Shown here: one piece after another, positions 33,235 through 37,633 of the stretch
How the letters are laid out: every line of letters starts with the position of its first letter
Numbering within the stretch: the stretch's first letter is position 1
Assembly: GCA_000435495.1 (NCBI GenBank)
Contig: FR884034.1
Span: 9,502 to 47,134 of the forward strand
Reading direction: 5' to 3'
Length of the DNA stretch: 37,633 bases
Source of the DNA: Firmicutes bacterium CAG:552
GTDB lineage: Bacteria; Bacillota; Clostridia; Christensenellales; Pumilibacteraceae
The notes under the pieces: generated by a model
What the model was told of the DNA's origin: nothing
Database searches by the model: none
The model's input: only the letters and a program-made list of their open reading frames with translations
Made by a program: the position numbers and the translations under genes

Positions 33235-34294
33235 AGTCTTTTTTCTCCCTCAAGAGCAACCACAAAAACATCGGACCGCCTATAAGCGCTGTTATTGCTC
33301 CTACCGGAAGCACACTGACCTTTAGCGCAACCCTACCCAAAACGTCGGCAAGCAATAAAACCGAGCTTCCGCACACTGCGGAGCAAGGCAGCAGCCATCT
33401 GTAGTCGCCGCCTACAAAACGCCTGGTTATGTGCGGAGCGATTAACCCTATAAATCCTATGACGCCGAGAGAGGATACGCTTACCGCAGTGATAAGCGAT
33501 GCTAAAAACAACGTAACTACGGTAGTGGATTTTACGTTTACTCCCAGACTTTTTGCAATTGCCGTTCCGCCGAGCATAACCGTATAATCATATCGTTTAT
33601 AATAAAAATACAAAAACGAAATTACGGTAACAGAACCTATTGCCAAGCAATCTTTTAGCGTAGCTCTCGACAAATCGCCGAAAGTCCAATACAATGCAGA
33701 TATAACTTGCGTATCACTTCCGTAGTACTGCAAAAGCGTAGTTCCCGCCTGAAATATCGAGCTTACCGCAACTCCTGCCAAAAGTATTGCGGTGGAACCG
33801 AACTTTTTCTTTATCGTAAGCAATAGTATAGCAACAACCGCAGCCAAAGCAAGCAGAAAAGCGCAAGTTGACACCAAGTACGGATTAGACACGCTAAGCC
33901 AATTTCCGTGAGTATTATTTATTGTACCGGCGCCCAAAACGACTATGGCAAAATTTGCGCCAAATGCGGCGGCGTTTCCTACCCCCAACGTGGACGGCGA
34001 TGCAATGGGATTATTCAGCACGCTTTGCATTGCGCAACCGGAAAGTCCTAATCCTGCCCCCACGATAAGGGCAGCCAATGCTCTCGGCAATCGCATACTT
34101 CTCACTATAAGTTGCTGTTGAGGTGTGCCGCCACCGAATAACGCCCTTACCATTTCAAAAAAGCTCATGCCGCTCGCCCCGACCGACAAGTCTACAAAGA
34201 ACAAAATTATCGCAACCGATAAGGACAAACATAATGCGATAATTTTTGCGGAAACGCTTTTTTTGTATAGAACTTTTAATTCTTTTTTATCCAT
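33218..34294 (-). CDS. ABC transporter permease, FecCD family
   Basis: A 358-residue membrane subunit with about ten helices. FecCD signatures are MRLPRALAALIVGAGLGLSGCAMQ, NNPIASPSTLGVGNAAAFGA, the LGVNVKST loop and GVIGFIGLIAPHITRRFVGGDYRWLLP, which includes the ATPase-coupling helix. It works as a homodimer with the ATPase at 32467-33234. First gene of the operon, under the strong promoter at 34315-34343. Confidence 0.93.
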   Translation of the reverse strand: MDKKELKVLYKKSVSAKIIALCLSLSVAIILFFVDLSVGASGMSFFEMVRALFGGGTPQQQLIVRSMRLPRALAALIVGAGLGLSGCAMQSVLNNPIASPSTLGVGNAAAFGANFAIVVLGAGTINNTHGNWLSVSNPYLVSTCAFLLALAAVVAILLLTIKKKFGSTAILLAGVAVSSIFQAGTTLLQYYGSDTQVISALYWTFGDLSRATLKDCLAIGSVTVISFLYFYYKRYDYTVMLGGTAIAKSLGVNVKSTTVVTLFLASLITAVSVSSLGVIGFIGLIAPHITRRFVGGDYRWLLPCSAVCGSSVLLLADVLGRVALKVSVLPVGAITALIGGPMFLWLLLREKKDYEIAG

Positions 34295-34314
34295 TTCGTT
34301 TCACTCTGCCATAA

Positions 34315-34343
34315 ATTATACCAAATGTAAAAACAGAGGTCAA
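34315..34343 (-). promoter_or_regulatory. Sigma-A promoter of the ABC importer operon
   Basis: Minus-strand TTGACC (34338-34343), 17-base spacer, TATAAT (34315-34320). The leader is under 20 bases, which rules out a cobalamin riboswitch between promoter and gene. Confidence 0.8.
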
Positions 34344-34529
34344 TCGTTTTTTATTATTTTTTTGCAGGTCAGTTACGATAACTACCTTTTGATGCTATCC
34401 GTATATCAAAATTCGTTTTCCGTTCGACTCGCAGTATAAGTCGTCAAACATATAACATAAAACGCCGCTACCGAAAAAAAGCATCAAACATTTGCACCGT
34501 AACGTCGCAAAATATCAATTACGTATATT

Positions 34530-34562
34530 AAAACGAGCGTCGTAAAATAATTACGGCACCCG
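34530..34562 (-). terminator. Terminator after typA
   Basis: On the minus strand CGGGTGCCGTAA pairs with TTACGACGCTCG (12 positions, one mismatch, two G-U) around a 5-base loop. TTTTAA follows. Confidence 0.6.
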
Positions 34563-34601
34563 CTTACTTTTATAGAAATGTCATAAACGCTTTCGCCTCT
34601 A

Positions 34602-36437
34602 CTAATCTTCGGAAACGTTTTTCATTGCCCTTGCTCTGAGTTTCATACGCTGCTCTGCATCCAAAACGGCCTTACGCAAACGAATATTTTTTGGCGTTAC
34701 TTCCAGAATTTCGTCGTCGGCTATAAACTCCATAGCTTCTTCGAGCGAAAGCTTTTTGGGATTTTCCAATCTGAGAGCGTCATCGCTTCCTGCCGCACGC
34801 ATATTTGTAAGATGTTTCTTTTTACAAACGTTTACCGGAATATCTTCTCCTCGCATAGTCTCGCCTACAATCATTCCCTCGTATACGGATGTACCCGGGC
34901 CGATAAATAAAGTTCCTCGAGCTTGCGCATTAAACAATCCGTAGGTAACCGCCTCGCCCGTTTCGAAAGCCACGAGCGACGCACTCGATCTTCGTTCTAT
35001 TTCGCCTCTGTACGGCTCGTATCCTATAAGCGCCGTGTTAAGTACGCCTTCCCCGGCAGTATCGGTAAGAAATTTGCTCTTGTATCCGAAAAGTCCTCTT
35101 TCGGGAACGGAGAACTCCAATCTTATTCGGCTTCCCATGTTTTTCATTTCCAAAAGTTCGCCCTTTCGTTCGCCCATTGCAGCAAATACGGGTCCGGTCA
35201 TATTCTCCGGCACGTCTACGGTAAGTTTTTCGATAGGCTCGTAAATCTTTCCGTCAATCTTTTTGTACAGCACCTTTGCGGGACCTACTGCAAATTCGTA
35301 TCCGTCTCTGCGCATGGTTTCTATAAGGATACTTAAGTGCATTTCGCCTCTGCCGCAAACTCTGAAGCAGTCTGCCGAATCGGTGCGCTCCACCCTCAGC
35401 GACACGTCCTTTAATGTCTCTCTGAAGAGTCTTTCTCCCAAATGTCTTGTCGTAACGAACTTGCCTTCCTTACCCGCAAACGGCGAATCGTTTACCATAA
35501 ACATCATTTCTACGGTAGGCTCGGAAATATGCACAAACGGGAGCGGTTCGGGCGAAGAAACGTCGCATACGGTATCTCCGATATTTACGTCGGGAATACC
35601 CGAAAAACAAACTATATCTCCGGCACTTGCCTTATCGACGTTGACTTTTCCCAATCCTTCTATTTGAAACAATGCGGTTATCTTGCCATTGCGAACGGCG
35701 TCGCCTCGCATATTGCATACACTTACCGTCTGGCCTACGGACAAACAACCTCTTTCTATCCTGCCTATACCCATTCTTCCTACATAATCGTTATAATCGA
35801 TGGACGAAACAAGCATCTGCGTCGGGGCCTTCTCGTCCACTTCGATAGGCGGAAAGTGATTGATAATACTCTCGAACAACGGGCTTAAGTCTTCGCCCGG
35901 CACAGTATAGTCAAGCGACGCCGTGCCTTTTTTGCCCGAACAATAAACCACGGGACTGTCGAACTGCGACTCGTCTGCATTCAAATCCAACAGCAGCTCA
36001 TATATCTCGTCTTCTACTTCTTTAAGTCTCGCATCGGGACGGTCGGTTTTGTTTACTACTATTATGAGTTTGTGTCCGAGCGCAAGCGCCTTTTCCATGA
36101 CGAACCTCGTTTGCGGCATAGGACCTTCAACAGCGTCCACCAAAATAAGAACGCCGTTTACCATTTTGAGAATACGCTCCACTTCCCCGCCGAAATCGGC
36201 ATGTCCCGGGGTATCCACAATGTTTATTTTTATTCCCTTGTAGTAAGCGGAAGTGTTTTTTGCCAGAATGGTAATGCCTCGTTCTTTCTCTATATCTCCG
36301 CTATCCATTACTCTGTCCGCAATGGTTTGGTTTTCTCTCAGTATACTGCCCTGCTTGAGCATCTCGTTTACCAGCGTGGTTTTACCGTGGTCTACGTGAG
36401 CTATTATGGCAACGTTTCTCAAATCGTTTCTAATCAT
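34602..36437 (-). CDS. typA: Translational GTPase TypA/BipA
   Basis: A ribosome-associated GTPase of the EF-G superfamily involved in 50S assembly and stress or low-temperature growth. The 611-residue protein has G1 AHVDHGKTTL, switch GDIEKERGITI, G3 DTPGHADFGGEVER, G4 NKTDRPDARL, then domain II and the TypA-specific C-terminal domain (MGERKGELLEMKNMG, GPGTSVYEGMIVGE, NMRAAGSDDALRL). Length is standard. GGAGTAGAG precedes the ATG. It stands alone between its own terminator and a weakly defined promoter. Confidence 0.97.
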   Translation of the reverse strand: MIRNDLRNVAIIAHVDHGKTTLVNEMLKQGSILRENQTIADRVMDSGDIEKERGITILAKNTSAYYKGIKINIVDTPGHADFGGEVERILKMVNGVLILVDAVEGPMPQTRFVMEKALALGHKLIIVVNKTDRPDARLKEVEDEIYELLLDLNADESQFDSPVVYCSGKKGTASLDYTVPGEDLSPLFESIINHFPPIEVDEKAPTQMLVSSIDYNDYVGRMGIGRIERGCLSVGQTVSVCNMRGDAVRNGKITALFQIEGLGKVNVDKASAGDIVCFSGIPDVNIGDTVCDVSSPEPLPFVHISEPTVEMMFMVNDSPFAGKEGKFVTTRHLGERLFRETLKDVSLRVERTDSADCFRVCGRGEMHLSILIETMRRDGYEFAVGPAKVLYKKIDGKIYEPIEKLTVDVPENMTGPVFAAMGERKGELLEMKNMGSRIRLEFSVPERGLFGYKSKFLTDTAGEGVLNTALIGYEPYRGEIERRSSASLVAFETGEAVTYGLFNAQARGTLFIGPGTSVYEGMIVGETMRGEDIPVNVCKKKHLTNMRAAGSDDALRLENPKKLSLEEAMEFIADDEILEVTPKNIRLRKAVLDAEQRMKLRARAMKNVSED

Positions 36438-36457
36438 ACTCTACTCCTAACCCGACA

Positions 36458-36486
36458 AAAATAGTATAATTCGGCAAAAAAGTCAA
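36458..36486 (-). promoter_or_regulatory. Possible typA promoter
   Basis: Minus-strand TTGACT (36481-36486), 17-base spacer, TATTTT (36458-36463). A TATACT at 36463-36468 is too close to this -35 box, so the assignment is tentative. Confidence 0.4.
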
Positions 36487-36768
36487 ACGTTTTGGAGCGA
36501 TTTGTCCGTTTTTCGGCAATTTTTTTTCGGTATTTCATAACATTATTAAGCAGAATCGGCAAGATAAAAGCAAGTTTGTCATTATGTTAAGCGGCAAAGC
36601 GACTACATGTAAGTCGTTCGTCTTATCGGATTTGTGCTTTAAACCGACGTCTCGATCGATCGTTAGAATATTTTTACGATTTTAATCGACGTAACGAAAA
36701 AATGTACAAATATATCTTCTCGCAAATGACAAAATTTATATCCCATGCCCATTTGTGTAGGTATAGAA

Positions 36769-36797
36769 TTGACAATCGTCAAACTTTGTTGTATAAT
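36769..36797 (+). promoter_or_regulatory. Perfect-consensus sigma-A promoter of iorA
   Basis: TTGACA (36769-36774), 17-base spacer, TATAAT (36792-36797): both boxes and spacing are ideal, implying strong expression unless repressed. Transcription should begin near 36804. Confidence 0.85.
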
Positions 36798-36804
36798 GCC
36801 GTGT

Positions 36805-36818
36805 GGTGGTTAGCCACC
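36805..36818 (+). promoter_or_regulatory. 5'-terminal hairpin in the iorA leader
   Basis: GGTGG and CCACC pair around TTAG, at or within a base or two of the predicted transcription start. Such 5' stem-loops protect messages from 5'-end-dependent decay. An inverted repeat as a repressor site is the alternative. Confidence 0.55.
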
Positions 36819-36851
36819 TAAACATCAGCAAATAAAGCTTTGGAGGTTATA

Positions 36852-37633
36852 ATGTCAAAACAACAGCTTATGACAGGCAACGAAGCTATCGCTCGCGGCG
36901 TATACGAAGCAGGCGTTCGCTTTGCAGCAGCCTATCCCGGCACTCCCAGCACCGAGATTCTTGAAAATTTAACTAATTACAAAGAAATCGACGCCCAGTG
37001 GTCGCCTAACGAAAAGGTAGCTTTGGAAGTAGCATACGGCGCTTCTATCGCAGGCGCAAGATCTTTCGCCAGCATGAAACACGTAGGTCTCAACGTAGCT
37101 GCAGATCCCTTCTTTACTATCGCATATACCGGCGGAAATGCCGGACTCGTAGTGCTTACCGCAGACGAACCCGGTCAGCATTCGTCGCAAAACGAGCAAG
37201 ATAACCGTAACTATGCTCGCCATGCTAAAGTTCCGATGTTAGAACCGTCCGACTCTACCGAAAGCAAGAATATGGTAAAATTTGCTTTCGAACTCAGCGA
37301 AAAGTACGAGACTCCCGTTCTCATCCGTATGACTACCCGAGTTTGCCACTCCAAGAGCCTTGTAACCTTAGAAGACAGAGTGGAAAAAGAAGTGGTTCCC
37401 TACGTAAAAGACGCAAAAAGATACGTATGCGTACCCGCTAACGCAAGAGTTCGCAGAGCTTTTGTGGAAAACAGATTGGACGCTCTCAAAGAGTACTCCG
37501 ACAACTGCGAATGGAACTACATCGAAGATAACGGTTCCAAGATCGGCGTTATCGCAAGCGGCATGGCTATAAACTATGCAAAAGAAGTATTCGGCAATAC
37601 TGCATCCTACTTAAAACTCGGATTTACCTATCC
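36852..37633 (+). CDS. iorA: Indolepyruvate:ferredoxin oxidoreductase alpha subunit, cut by the right edge
   Basis: The open frame from ATG 36852 runs off the window (260 codons of a usual about 580-600). It contains the pyrimidine-binding domain of the 2-oxoacid:ferredoxin oxidoreductase family: MTGNEAIARGVYEAGVRFAAAYPGTPSTEI, WSPNEKVALEVAYGASIAGARS with the cofactor glutamate, and the DEPGQHSSQNEQDNR loop typical of IorA. The enzyme oxidatively decarboxylates aryl pyruvates from aromatic amino acids to aryl acetyl-CoA, reducing ferredoxin. The thiamine-diphosphate domain and ferredoxin tail, and probably iorB, lie outside. TTGGAGGTT is the ribosome-binding site. Confidence 0.95.
   Translation, partial: MSKQQLMTGNEAIARGVYEAGVRFAAAYPGTPSTEILENLTNYKEIDAQWSPNEKVALEVAYGASIAGARSFASMKHVGLNVAADPFFTIAYTGGNAGLVVLTADEPGQHSSQNEQDNRNYARHAKVPMLEPSDSTESKNMVKFAFELSEKYETPVLIRMTTRVCHSKSLVTLEDRVEKEVVPYVKDAKRYVCVPANARVRRAFVENRLDALKEYSDNCEWNYIEDNGSKIGVIASGMAINYAKEVFGNTASYLKLGFTY

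Larger units (their letters stand above)
34295..34601. other. Intergenic region between typA and the importer operon
   Basis: No gene seen in these 307 bases. It contains the importer promoter (34315-34343), a weak inverted repeat GTTA-CGA-TAAC near 34373, and the typA terminator (34530-34562). No riboswitch (cobalamin or other) or convincing Fur-like palindrome was recognised. Confidence 0.5.
36438..36851. other. Intergenic region between typA and iorA
   Basis: A divergent 414-base gap. Recognised parts are the typA promoter (36458-36486) and iorA promoter (36769-36797). Between them about 280 AT-rich bases hold only small symmetric patches, such as CGACT/AGTCG around ACATGTA near 36600 and CGATCGATCG near 36653. 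No gene or known RNA seen. Confidence 0.5.

Noticed and set aside
34295..34601. Cobalamin riboswitch controlling the ABC importer
   Set aside because: The importer promoter is within about 25-50 bases of the start codon, and no B12-box-like sequence is present.

Overview
The window reads as a chromosomal segment of an anaerobic, endospore-forming member of the Bacillota, most likely a Clostridia relative (inference). Evidence: sporulation and germination genes (spoVG, spoIIE, cwlD, a BclA-like collagen protein), oxygen-sensitive or anaerobic enzymes (a group B-type [FeFe]-hydrogenase, indolepyruvate:ferredoxin oxidoreductase, rubrerythrin, a cysteine desulfidase), AGGAGG-type ribosome-binding sites and many near-consensus sigma-A promoters with 17-18 base spacers. 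No species is assigned. No IS element, prophage, CRISPR array, tRNA or rRNA was recognised.

Layout. 1-1779: leuS, cut by the left edge. 1971-5342: a large c-di-GMP phosphodiesterase-like protein with its sensor domains after the output domains. 5538-8110: an Ldh2-family dehydrogenase followed by glycerol kinase. 8205-9900: a glycosyltransferase and a collagen-like surface protein, arranged like the sgtA-bclA1 pair of Clostridioides difficile. 10097-11825: two tandem lipoproteins of unknown function. 12020-14567: cysteine desulfidase and murC. 14691-16573: spoVG and an uncharacterised membrane-anchored helical protein. 16640-19386: spoIIE followed closely by rubrerythrin.

19762-25928 is a compact minus-strand operon, aroC-aroB-aroA-aroE-aroQ-aroK plus an [FeFe]-hydrogenase homologue. 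The six aro genes cover every step from DAHP to chorismate; only DAHP synthase is absent. Junctions aroB/aroA, aroA/aroE, aroE/aroQ and aroQ/aroK are 4-base stop/start overlaps. The EPSP synthase has Ala where sensitive enzymes have Gly96 (E. coli numbering).

26114-28202: cwlD and an M1-type metallopeptidase lipoprotein. 28375-29793: a UraA-type uracil permease, then about 700 bases without a convincing gene. 30521-34294: a four-helix membrane protein with a structured leader and an iron-complex/cobalamin-type ABC importer (permease, ATPase, binding protein). 34602-36437: typA/bipA. 36852-end: iorA, cut by the right edge.

Nothing here is a clearly new defence or mobile system. The most interesting items are the hydrogenase at the end of the shikimate operon, the resistant-type EPSP synthase, the glycosyltransferase/collagen pair, the inverted GGDEF-EAL-PAS protein, the tandem lipoproteins, the orphan membrane-anchored helical protein, and the unexplained spacer at 29.85-30.44 kb.
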